From NCBI RefSeq assembly GCF_900109915.1, contig NZ_FOBU01000002.1:1009170-1073169 (forward strand): DNA of 64,000 nucleotides, in the 5' to 3' direction. Position numbers and translations under genes: made by a program. Positions 39,823-49,900 of the stretch are shown piece after piece (the stretch's first letter is position 1; every line of letters starts with the position of its first letter). The notes below the pieces were generated by a model, which worked only from the letters and a program-made list of their open reading frames with translations, made no database searches and had not been told where the DNA came from. This DNA is from Luteibacter sp. UNCMF331Sha3.1 (GTDB lineage: Bacteria; Pseudomonadota; Gammaproteobacteria; Xanthomonadales; Rhodanobacteraceae).

Positions 39823-40230
39823 ATGCGCGCACAGGACGACGACAAGCCGTACGACGACATCAACATCACGCCGATGCTCGACCTGGCGTACGTGTTGCTC
39901 GTCATCTTCATCATCATGACCACCGCGTCGGTGCAGGGCATCAAGGTGAACCTGCCCAAGGCCAGCGCGGCCGTGAGCATGGCCAAGCCGCAGACCAAGG
40001 CGATCACCATCGCCGACTCGGGCCAGATCTTCCTCGACGCCTATCCCGTCACCATCGCGGAGCTGGAGCAGCGCCTGCGCTCGCTCAAGGCGCTGAACCC
40101 GGATTTCCCGGTGGTGGTGAAGGGCGACAGCACGGTGCAGTACCAGAAGGTGATGGACATCCTCGATCTGCTGCGCCGTGTCGACCTGCCGCAGGTCGGC
40201 CTGGTCACCGGTAAGTCGCCGAAGGGATGA
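39823..40230 (+). CDS. ExbD/TolR-family protein
   Basis: 135 residues: short cytosolic N-terminus, one transmembrane helix at about 22-42 with the essential Asp of the ExbD family (ITPMLDLAYVLLVIFII), and a periplasmic domain. Partner of the ExbB part of the upstream fusion; together they turn proton flow into work on TonB. Its stop overlaps the next start as ATGA. Confidence 0.92.
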   Translation: MRAQDDDKPYDDINITPMLDLAYVLLVIFIIMTTASVQGIKVNLPKASAAVSMAKPQTKAITIADSGQIFLDAYPVTIAELEQRLRSLKALNPDFPVVVKGDSTVQYQKVMDILDLLRRVDLPQVGLVTGKSPKG

Positions 40231-40919
40231 CACGCGTGACCACGCCTCCCTCCCGTCGTCGCAAGCCGCGCTGGCTCGGTCCCGTCATCGGCGCGCTGGC
40301 GGTCGCGCTGCTTGGCGCGCTGGTCTGGCACTTCGCCTCCAGCAGCGTCGGCGTGCGCCGCGAAGCGCCACGCATCGCCACGATCACACCGTTGCCGCCT
40401 CCGCCTCCGCCTCCGCCGCCGAAAGAGAAGCCGCCGGAGCCGAAGAAGGTCGACGACGACATCAAGCCGATCGACAAGCCGCAGGACATCCCGCAAAAGC
40501 CGCTCGACGCGCCGAAGCCCAGCAACGATGTGGCGAAGAACGTCACGATCAACGGCGACGCCCAGGCCGGCACCGACGCCTTCAACATCGGCTCCGGCGA
40601 CGGCGGCGGGATGGTGGGTTCCGGCGGTGGCAGCGGCACGGGCACGGGCAGTTACGACCAGTACCTCGGCTATGCCATCCAGCAGGCCGTGCAACGCGAC
40701 GACCGGGTCAACCGGCTGGTGTTCGAGGTGCGCGCCGATGTCTGGCTCGACCCGGACGGCCGGCTCACCCGCGCGGAACTCGTCGGATCCAGCGGCAACC
40801 CGAAAACCGACGATGCGCTGATCGCCGCGCTGCGCGCCATGCCGCGCATCGACGTCGCGCCGCCGCCCTCCCTGCGCTTCCCCTTGCGCGTGGCCATTCG
40901 CGGGAAGCGACCCGCATGA
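40227..40919 (+). CDS. TonB-like energy transducer
   Basis: 230 residues. Transmembrane helix at about 19-37, a nine-Pro run followed by a Pro/Lys region (about 58-105), a Gly/Ser linker, and a TonB C-terminal domain (about 150-230; VFEVRADVWLDPDGRLTRAELVGSSGN, AMPRIDVAPPPSLRFPLRVAI). It overlaps exbD by ATGA. No TonB-dependent receptor is encoded nearby. Its target may be the porin-like protein next door or the TpsB exporter. Confidence 0.88.
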   Translation: MTRVTTPPSRRRKPRWLGPVIGALAVALLGALVWHFASSSVGVRREAPRIATITPLPPPPPPPPPKEKPPEPKKVDDDIKPIDKPQDIPQKPLDAPKPSNDVAKNVTINGDAQAGTDAFNIGSGDGGGMVGSGGGSGTGTGSYDQYLGYAIQQAVQRDDRVNRLVFEVRADVWLDPDGRLTRAELVGSSGNPKTDDALIAALRAMPRIDVAPPPSLRFPLRVAIRGKRPA

Positions 40920-40969
40920 GCCCGATCGCCTCACCCCTCACGCCCCATACGGAATCCCGGAGAGTTCGC

Positions 40970-42676
40970 ATGACCATCGGAAAGGCCCGCCATCGACCCA
41001 CGCGAGCCATGCTGGCCGTCGCCATCGGCCTGGCGATCTGCACCGGCACCGTGAACGCGCAGACCGCGCCGTCGGACAACGCCACCATCAACCTCGTTCG
41101 CCTGCTCGTGAAGCGTGGCGTGCTCACGCAGTCCGACGCCGATGGCCTGATCGCGCAGGCCAACGACGAAGCGGCACGGGCCCAGAAGCTCGCCGGCACG
41201 GCCAACGCCACGCCGGCCACGCCGGGCCAGGTGCGCGTGACCTACGTACCCGAAGTAGTGCGCAACCAGATCAAGGACGAGCTGCGCCAGGAAGTGGTGG
41301 CGCAGGCGAAGTCGGAACACTGGGCCGAGCCGGGCAAGCTGCCGGAATGGCTCGACCGCATCAGCTGGTCCGGCGACATGCGCGTGCGCGACGAATTCCA
41401 TTACTACGACAAGGGCAACGCGTATCCGGTGGTCGACTTCGCGCAGCTCAACCGCACGGGACCGTACGACCTCAATGGCGTGAACCCGCCGCCGCTGCTG
41501 AACACGTTGGAGAATCGCACCAACTCGCTGCGTATCCGCGCGCGCCTCGGTGTGAACGTCGATCTCGGCAACGGTGTCACCGCCGGCATCCGCATCGGCA
41601 CCGGCAACGACAACAACCCGGTCTCCACCACGCAGAACCTCGGCGGCGGCCTGTCGAAGAAGGATCTCTGGCTCGATCAGGCGTGGCTCGCGTGGAAGCC
41701 CACGGAGTGGTCGCAGTTCATCGGCGGCCGCATGCCGAACCCGTTTCTCAGTACGGACCTGATCTATTCCAACGACCTGAACTTCGACGGCATCGCGGGC
41801 AAGTTCAACGTGCCCGTCAGCGACGAGCTCGGCACGTTCGCGACGGTCGGCATGTTCCCGATCGAGTACCAGGCGGACGACTTCCCGTCGCAGGGCCAGA
41901 TCAAGAAGGCCAGCCGCGACAAGTGGATGACCGGCGCGCAGGTCGGCGGCACGTGGGAATTCAACGAAGACACGCGCTGGAAGCTGGCGCTCGCTTACTA
42001 CCGCTTCGACCACATGCAGGGTGAGTTGTCGTCGCCGTGCTCGATCTACCTTGGCGTGAACTACTGCGACACGGATACCACGCGCTCGGCGTTCATGCAG
42101 AAGGGCAATTCGCTGTTCCTGATCCGCGACATCGTGCCGGATCCGAACTCGCCGACGAACTATGCGCAGCCGCAGTACGTCGGCCTGGTGTACGACTACC
42201 ACGTCGCCAACGCCACCACGCAGTTCGATACGAAGGTGGCCGACACGCCGCTGCGCATCGAGGCCGACTACGCCCGCAACCTTGCCTACCACCGCGCCGA
42301 CGCGTTCCGTCAGGACGTCGGTCTGAATCGTCTCGTCAACAACTTCGGCGCCGGCGACTTCAGCGAGAACACCTACAAGAGCGGCCCGGTGGGCTGGATG
42401 CTGCGCGCCACGCTCGGCGCCGTGAATCCGCACGCGGCCGGCGACTGGAACGTGAGCCTCGCCTACAAGTACCTGCAGCCGGATGCGGTGCTCGACGGCC
42501 TCAACGACACCGACTTCCATCTCGGCGGTACGAACGCCAAGGGCTTCGTGCTGGGCGGCAGCTATGGCATCGCTCCGTACGCGTGGCTGAGCCTGCGCTA
42601 CTTCAATGCGAAGGAAGTGTTCGGCCCGCCGCTGTCGATCGACGTCTTCCAGCTCGAAATGAATGCCCGGTTCTGA
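40970..42676 (+). CDS. putative outer-membrane porin
   Basis: 568 residues. Signal peptide (about 1-27, ending TGTVNA), a helical N-terminal segment (LLVKRGVLTQSDADGLIAQANDEAARAQ), then a beta-barrel-like region of alternating hydrophobic/aromatic strands (WLDRISWSGDMRVRDEF to the C-terminal ...QLEMNARF with final Phe, a BAM signal). The start at 40970 has GGAGAG upstream; an ATG at 40916 overlapping the tonB stop is possible but would add residues before the signal peptide. Ligand unknown; membership in this locus suggests a role in export or receipt of the TpsA filament. Confidence 0.82.
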   Translation: MTIGKARHRPTRAMLAVAIGLAICTGTVNAQTAPSDNATINLVRLLVKRGVLTQSDADGLIAQANDEAARAQKLAGTANATPATPGQVRVTYVPEVVRNQIKDELRQEVVAQAKSEHWAEPGKLPEWLDRISWSGDMRVRDEFHYYDKGNAYPVVDFAQLNRTGPYDLNGVNPPPLLNTLENRTNSLRIRARLGVNVDLGNGVTAGIRIGTGNDNNPVSTTQNLGGGLSKKDLWLDQAWLAWKPTEWSQFIGGRMPNPFLSTDLIYSNDLNFDGIAGKFNVPVSDELGTFATVGMFPIEYQADDFPSQGQIKKASRDKWMTGAQVGGTWEFNEDTRWKLALAYYRFDHMQGELSSPCSIYLGVNYCDTDTTRSAFMQKGNSLFLIRDIVPDPNSPTNYAQPQYVGLVYDYHVANATTQFDTKVADTPLRIEADYARNLAYHRADAFRQDVGLNRLVNNFGAGDFSENTYKSGPVGWMLRATLGAVNPHAAGDWNVSLAYKYLQPDAVLDGLNDTDFHLGGTNAKGFVLGGSYGIAPYAWLSLRYFNAKEVFGPPLSIDVFQLEMNARF

Positions 42677-42685
42677 GGAGGCGAC

Positions 42686-43312
42686 ATGAAACGCACGCTC
42701 ACCGCCACCGCCCTGCTTGCCCTGATGCCATGCGCGTTCGCGCAGACGGCCAGCCTGGAAAGCCGCCTGCGCGATCAGCTGCGCGAAACGCGCGGCCAGT
42801 TGCAGAGCCTGCAGGCGCAACAGGCGCAGTGGCAGGCCGAGAAAGCCGCGCTCGAGAAAGAGCGAGACGAGGCACGGAAGGACGCAGAGGCGGCACGCGC
42901 CGCCCCGAAACCCGCGCAGGGCCTGTCGCCGGAAGCGACGCGGGCCCTGGCCGAGGAACGGCAGCGGCGCGAGGCATCGGACGCGGCCCTGCAACGGGGC
43001 AAGGCGGACATGGACGCGTCGGTACTGGCGCTGCGCACGGCGGAGTCCGAGCGCGCGCGACTGGCGAAGGAGCTCGACGTCAGCATGGGGCAGGTGGACG
43101 CCTGCACCGCACGCAACGTGCAGATGTACCGCGTGGGTCAGGACGTGATAGCCGCTTACGAGAACATCGACGTGACCGACATCGTCGCGTCGCGACAGCC
43201 GTTCGCGGCGAAGGCACGGGTAAAGCTGGAGACGGCGGCGCAGTCGTTTGGCGACCGCCTCTACGACCAGCGCTTCGATCCGCGGGCCGGCCAGGCGTCC
43301 ACAACGCCATGA
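42686..43312 (+). CDS. periplasmic coiled-coil protein
   Basis: 208 residues, GAGGAGG site 9 bases after the porin stop. Signal peptide (MKRTLTATALLALMPCAFA), then a long heptad-rich coiled coil at about 20-135 (LRDQLRETRGQLQSLQAQQAQWQ). A C-terminal domain has one Cys (VDACTARNVQMYRVG). Likely a periplasmic scaffold or chaperone for the locus. No named family recognised. Confidence 0.75.
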   Translation: MKRTLTATALLALMPCAFAQTASLESRLRDQLRETRGQLQSLQAQQAQWQAEKAALEKERDEARKDAEAARAAPKPAQGLSPEATRALAEERQRREASDAALQRGKADMDASVLALRTAESERARLAKELDVSMGQVDACTARNVQMYRVGQDVIAAYENIDVTDIVASRQPFAAKARVKLETAAQSFGDRLYDQRFDPRAGQASTTP

Positions 43313-43417
43313 GGACGGCGCCGCTTGCCCGGTGGTGGGGCGACAAGGACTTCAAGGGACACCGCACCGGACAGGGACGTCCCTCGAATGCTTACCGCGC
43401 GTCGTGCGAGGCGATTC

Positions 43418-43909
43418 ATGTATCCCGATCATGAAACCACGCTGCTGCCGGAGTACCGCGCGCCCCGTCCGCGCGCGTCGCGGGCGCGCGCCGAGGCCGA
43501 CGTGCGGGTGCGGGGCATGAGCTGCCTGCACGCGCTCTCCGAGATGCTTCGCCAGCTCTACGCGGCACGTCAGTCCCGGGCGGCCGACGTGCTGATGGAC
43601 CGCTGCTCGCGCGAGGCGCTGGAGCAGCTGCTTGGCGAGTCGTCGGCGTTCCTGGGTTCGCGCGTGCGTTACGCGGTGGTGGATCGGTTGCGCCACCGCA
43701 AGCCGCACCTGGACGACAGCGCGCTGCCGACGATCCGCGCGATCGCGAGCGTGCTCAACGCATGGCTGCACGACGGTCGCCGTCTGGCGATTCGCGCCGT
43801 GCTGCGCGAGATGGGCGACGACGAGCTGAAGGAGCTCGCCGCGCTGCCCGAACTGAACGATGAAGTGGCGACGATGACCGGTGATTTCGCGGGCGGGAAT
43901 GCACCGTGA
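43418..43909 (+). CDS. hypothetical protein upstream of tpsA
   Basis: 163 residues, no signal peptide. A Pro/Arg-rich start (MYPDHETTLLPEYRAPRPRA) is followed by a helical domain (MSCLHALSEMLRQLYAARQSR) and an acidic C-terminus. I recognise no family. A GAGG site lies before ATG 43418. It lies between the coiled-coil gene and tpsA in the same direction and so is probably a cytosolic helper or regulator of the adhesin system. Confidence 0.6.
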   Translation: MYPDHETTLLPEYRAPRPRASRARAEADVRVRGMSCLHALSEMLRQLYAARQSRAADVLMDRCSREALEQLLGESSAFLGSRVRYAVVDRLRHRKPHLDDSALPTIRAIASVLNAWLHDGRRLAIRAVLREMGDDELKELAALPELNDEVATMTGDFAGGNAP

Positions 43910-43967
43910 CCGTCGCCCAACGAACCCACGGCGCGACCACGCCGTCATCCGCTTTCCGAGGCCTGCC

Positions 43968-46900
43968 ATGATCGTACGCACCCACACTCCCGCCGCCCCC
44001 CGCGCGAACGCCGCGAAGCCCAGGCCGACCCTGCGTCGCCGGGCGATGTGCCAGCTGATCGCCCTCGCACTGTTTGGCGGTGCGGCACACGCGGCCACGC
44101 CGCAGGCCTTCAGCCCCGGATGGATGGCGACCAAGCAGCCCGGTGCCACGCGCCCGGTCACGCCGACGCCGGGATCGGGGCAGGGTAATAACGGCGGCAA
44201 CGTCTACACGCCGGGCAACGTCATGCTGCAGCAGCGCGTGCAGCAGTCCATCGCGAATCTCGACGCGGCGGCGCAGGCCGTCGCCGCGCAGATGTCGGCG
44301 CAGAAGAGCGCGCAGGCCGCCGCGCAGGCACTGGCCTCGAACGTGCCGGACGGCCTCGGTGCCGGCGGCCTCAAGGTCGACACGCGCCTCGGCACCGACC
44401 CGTCGCTATGGCAGAACGCCAACGCGCCGACGCAGTCGGTCGCGGGCGGGCAGACCACCGTCGAGATCAAGCAGACGAAATCCAAGGCCATCATGACCTG
44501 GGAGTCGTTCAACGTCGGCCGCCACACCACGGTGCACTTCGACCAGACCGCCGGCAACCAGTCCGACGGCAGCAACCAATGGATCGCGCTGAACCGCATC
44601 AACGATCCATCCGGCAAGCCGAGCGAGATCCTCGGCCAGATCAAGGCGGAGGGTACCGTCTATCTGCTCAATCGTAACGGCATGCTGTTCGGCGCCGGGT
44701 CGCAGGTGAACACGCATTCGCTGATCGCGAGCTCGCTGGATCTCTTCACCCTGGATGTGGCGAAGAGCAATGCGTTCTTCCTGAAGTACGGCATCGGCGC
44801 GACGACCGATAGCGAGAACATCCTCGGCAATTTCGGCAACGTCAGAGGTTTCCTCGTCAGCGGTGCCGACGTCGATGACGAAGTGCCCCGCGGCGAGATC
44901 GCCATCGAGAAGGGGGCGTCTGTCGATGCGACGAAGGACGGATTTCTCATCGTCGCCGCGCCCGTGGTGCGACAGGCCGGTCGCCTGACTGCCGACGACG
45001 GCCAGATCGTTCTGGCTGCCGCGCCGGGTCTCGTGCAGGGCGTTGATTCAGCCAACGGTGCGATATCGGTGCAGCCGATGGCCGCCAACGTCTTCGTCGA
45101 CCCGCGCAGTGCCGTCTCGAACACCGGTCTGATTCAGGCCCGTCGAGGTCGGATCCAGTGGATCGGCGACGAGATGCAGCAGGACGGGGTTCTGGTCAGT
45201 TCGACGAGCCTTAGCCACCCTGGGCGCGTGACGTTCGATTTCGCGCGTGACGTGTCGAAGCGTCTCGTCTTCGGCGCCGGATCGGTGACCGCGATCCTGC
45301 CGGAAAAGGACGGTGAGTCGACGACGTCGTCGAGCGCCGCCGACGACGCCTTCGTCACGAGTCGGGTGGACATCGGCATCAATGCAGTCATGCGAAATGG
45401 CGCGTTGATGGAGGTGCCGGCAGGTAATGTGACCTCCGCGCGCGACGCCTATATCGACACCGGTGCGACTGTGGACGTATCGGGTCTTGCGAACGTCACG
45501 CTGCCGATGTCCGCGTTGCTCGTGACCATTCCGCGTATCGGCCTCAATGAACTGGCCAATTCACCGTTGCTTCGCAACAGCATCCTCTACACGGCGAAGG
45601 ATGTCGCCGTCGATTCCTCGCGCAACGGTACGCGGCCCGATGGCCTGGATTGGGTAGGCAGTCCGGTGCTCAACGTCGCGGGTTACGTGAGCAACGTTCC
45701 CCGCGACATCCGGCAGCTGATGATCGATTCGGGCAGCATCGCGTTCAGGCAGAACGCCATCATCCGGACGGGAGCGCAGCTTCGCCTCGAAGGTGGCTTC
45801 ATCAATTATCTGCCGGGCTACCTCCAGACGCCGCGCCTGCAGGGTGTGAATGGTCTGCTCTACGACCTGGCTTCCGCGGATCCCGATGTCGCCTATTCCG
45901 GCTTCGCGGGCGTCTACGATCGCGACCATGCACGCTGGGGCGTCACCGAGACATTCGTGGCAAGCCCGTTGCTCGCCAATATGAAGCGGTGGGACCCCGG
46001 ATTCATCAAAGGCGGCGACGCCGGCACGCTCGCGTTTGGTGTGTCCGATCCCAATGCCACTCCGTTCCAGTTTGTGATCGATGGCGACATCAGTGCCCAC
46101 GCCTACGCGGGGCGCGAGCAGGTGCGTAGCGATGCCCGGCCGTTGGGAGGTTCGCTGGAAATCCTCTCGGTCGATCTGTCCGCCGCCATCGACACCACTG
46201 ATGTCAACCTCGGGCGCTCGATCAATTACCTGATCGAGGACCGCCATAGCCCCATCGAGACGTTCCTGCCCGACTTCGATGCGGACAGCAAGCTCCCCAA
46301 GCGTGACGGAGATCCCGACGATCCCGACAACCCGTCGTACTGGCGCCGGTTATCGACGGCCATGATCGACAATGCCGGGTTCCGGCGCTTCAGGCTGAGC
46401 ACGCCGGGAGCGGTCGTGCTCGGCGAGGGCAGCACGCTTCGCGTGGCCGACGGCGGAGAGGTGGATATCTCCGGCACGAGCGTCGACATCGGCGGAACGA
46501 TTGTCGCCCACGGCGGATCGATCGCCCTCGGTACGCGAGGGCAGGGTTCCATCCAGGAGGACAACCTCCCGACGTTCCTGCGTCTCGCGCCGACGGGGCG
46601 CCTGGACGCGAGCGGCCTTTGGGTGAACGACAATGGCCGTTCGGCGGACTCCCTGCAGGGCCGTTCGTTCATCGATGGCGGATCGGTGACGCTTTCTTCA
46701 TGGAAGGGTGCCGAGCGAACGACGGATAACACGCCCGACATCGCCATGGCGGCCGGAAGCGTGGTCGACGTCTCGGGTGGCGGTTACGTGGACGCGGGTG
46801 GGCACCTCGCCATGCAGGGCAATCTGCCGGCAGGGCGGGGCGGCGACGTCACGATCGCCACGCATACCGACGATGGCGCCACTCGCTACAGCGGAAATAC

Positions 46901-49900
46901 CTCCGGCCCGGGAGACTTGTTGGGTGGCAGGATCTATCTGGACGGCACGTTTCTCGCCGAGGGCTTCGCCGGTGGCGGCATATTCTCGCTGCACGCGCCG
47001 CGGATACAGATCGGCGGGGAGCCGGAACAGACGGATTCGGTCTGGACACTGGCTGTCGACCCGGCTTTCTTTGCAGACAAGGGATTCTCGGGTTATCGCC
47101 TCGTCGGCGATACGGACGTGTTGTTCGCCCCGGGCGCGACGCTGAACGTTCGTCCCACCTACCTGCTCGCCGATCGCAACGCCCTGCTGACGCTGGGCAG
47201 TCGCGAATCGCTGCTCACCTCGGGTGCGGAAGCCGACGTGCACGCAGGCGACGTGGCATCGTACGACCGCTACCGCAGCCGGCGAGATGGCGGTGGCCTC
47301 TCCGTGGAAGCGGGCTTGTTCGTTCGCTGGGGATTTTCGGCCGGCATCGAGCGGAAATATGGCGATAGTGGATCCATCGACGTCGGCCGTGGGGTGCATA
47401 TCGGTGTCGGTGCCGGTGAAACCATCGCGCTCAGCTCGGCGAACCATGTCCGCATCGATGGCGAGCTCAGCGCGCCGGGTGGCAGCCTGCTCGTACGGAA
47501 CCTCGCCAGCGGCGCGAGCCCCCTCCCCGCAGCACGCGGTGTCTGGCTCGGCAGCCAGAGCGTTCTCGATGCGAGCGGAACGACCCTTCTCGACCCGTCG
47601 AGCCCCGTCCTTCGAGGAAGTGGCGCCGCTCCTGTCCTTCAGCGCACGGGCGTGGTCCTCGACGGCGGTCATATCGATGTGCAGTCGGATGGGTATGTCG
47701 TCGCCGGTCGAGGGTCCGTCTTCGATGTCTCGGGTGCCAGCGACGTGTTCGACATTCCGCTGGATGGGCGTCGTGTCGGCCTGGGGACGCTCGCTTATCG
47801 GGCCGTGCCAGTCTGGAGCGACGCGGGAACGTTCAATCTTCAGGCAAGCTCGGGGCTGTTCTTCGACGGGCGGATCGACGGCCACGGCGGCGCACCCGAA
47901 GCCCGCGGGGGGCGGTTCCTTCTCGCGATCAAGCGTCCTCCTCAAGGTACGAGCTTCAACGAAGCACCGCTGTTCATTCAGCAGAGTGGCTGGATGGCGC
48001 CGGTAGGCTTCGATCCATTCGCGGAAAAGGCGCCCGGCGCGGGCGATGGCGGCGACATGCGCTTCGCCGTCGATCGGTTGAAGGACACGGGTCTCGACGA
48101 CATTCTCATCGGTCGCTCCGAGGCTTCGGAGGACGACACGATCATGCCAGCCAACATCGTGTTCGCTGGCGATGTGGACCTTCGTGCGAATCGCAGCATC
48201 CAGATCCAGGCCAACGCGTTGTCGACGAGTGGCCTGGTTGCTCGCTTGGTGCCGTCGAGCCAGTCCATCCCGGACGGTGGCAACGTGACCATCGTTGCCC
48301 CGTACGTGTCGCTGTTGTCGCGGGAAACCCGAAAGCCGCCCGTGCAGGTCGCCGGTGAAGGCAGCCTCTCCGTCGATGCCGACTTCATCGACATCGGTGG
48401 TCAGCTTTCTCTTGCCGGAATACGGAGCACGTCGTTCCGGTCCAGCGGGGACATTCGCTTTACCGCGCCGTTCTCCGGCTCTACCGGCTGGCTCTACAGC
48501 ACGGGCGACATCGATTTCACCGGCACGCGCGTCTACCCCGCGACGAGCTATCGCTTCCTCATCGACGCGACGAATCCCGATACGCCGACGACCGTGTCGT
48601 TCCATCAGGCGGCCACGCGCGACGACACGACGCCGCTCTCGGCGGGCGGCGTGCTGGCGGTGGGCGCGGATACGATCGAGCAGGGGGGCACGGTCTGGGT
48701 ACCCTCCGGCGCGCTCGCTCTCGGCACGGACGACCCCGCGGCGACACTCAAGGCGCTTGGCCTCGACGCATCGATGCCACTGGGCGTGACGGGTCGCGTG
48801 CACCTCGCGCCAGGTAGCGTCACCTCGGTCTCGCTGGGCGATGCCATCGTGCCCTATGGCGTGACGGTGGATGGCAAGGACTGGCATTACGACGTCGGTC
48901 TCTCCACCGTCGACAGTTCGGTCAGCGCACCGCCGGAGAAAGCCATCTCGATATCGGGCGCGAACGTCGCGGTGGACGGCGGCGCGCGTGTGGACCTGTC
49001 GGGCGGCGGTCACCTCCAGGCGAGCGAGTGGGTGCCGGGCACCGGCGGATCGCGCGATGTCCTTTCGCAGTACCAGACCGATTACAGCCGGTCGACCAAG
49101 GGCGAGCAGGTGCCGCTCTATGCGGACGGCCGTTCGATCTACGCGATCGTTCCGGGCTACAACGCGCCGATCGCAGCGCGCGATCTCGCACTGGAGCATG
49201 GCATCGGCGCCGGCCCAGCGGTGGGACAAGGCGTGTATCTGTCCGGCGTGCCCGGTCTGCCCGATGGCGTCTACACGCTGCTGCCGGCGCGTTACGCGAC
49301 ACTCCCGGGCGCCTTCCGCGTGGTCCAGAACACCGGTGTCGTCGACACCGTGCCGGGCCGCGTGTCGACCGCACCGGACGGCACCGTGGTGGCGTCGGGC
49401 TATTTCACGGACACGCTGACGGGCGCGCGCGACGCACGCAGCAGCAGCTTCCTCGTGCAGTCGGCGAAGGTGTGGGGTCAATACTCCGAGTATTCGCTCA
49501 CGTCGGCCGACACCTTCTTCGGTGCCGCGGCAGCACGGGCGGGCAACGTCGCGCCGCAGCTCGGCGCCGACGCCGGGCGCCTGACGCTGGCGGCGACGTC
49601 GTCGCTGACGCTCGGCGCGACGCTCGATGCCGCGCCCGGCGAGAACGGTCGTGGGTCGCAGGTCGATATCGCCGGCGATGCCATCCAGATCGTGGGTGGC
49701 GCGGGCACGAAGCGCGAAGGGTATCTGCAGATCGACGCGGACGGACTGTCGAAGCTCGGCGCGGGCAGCGTCCTGATCGGTGGCAAGCGCACGCGCGAGA
49801 GCGGTGGCGATCGCGTGGACGTGATCGCCGGCGACGTCGTGTTGTCCAACGATGCCGCGCATGCGCTCGAAGGCGCTGAGGTCATCCTCGCCGCGACCGA

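Noticed and set aside
40385-40440. Short CCGCCT-type repeats in the tonB gene as a microsatellite
   Set aside because: They encode the normal Pro-rich region of TonB and remain in frame; codon variation argues against an expanding repeat.
36303-43384. Shared GACAGGGAC motif before tpsB (reverse orientation) and before the 43418 gene
   Set aside because: Orientation and distance to the starts differ, and the palindrome AGGGACGTCCCT at 43373 explains part of the match; too weak to call an operator.
43309-43434. 41-codon open frame with ATGA overlap to the coiled-coil gene
   Set aside because: Its product is Arg/Gly-rich without a domain and overlaps the better 43418 start; it could couple translation but I cannot support it as a gene.
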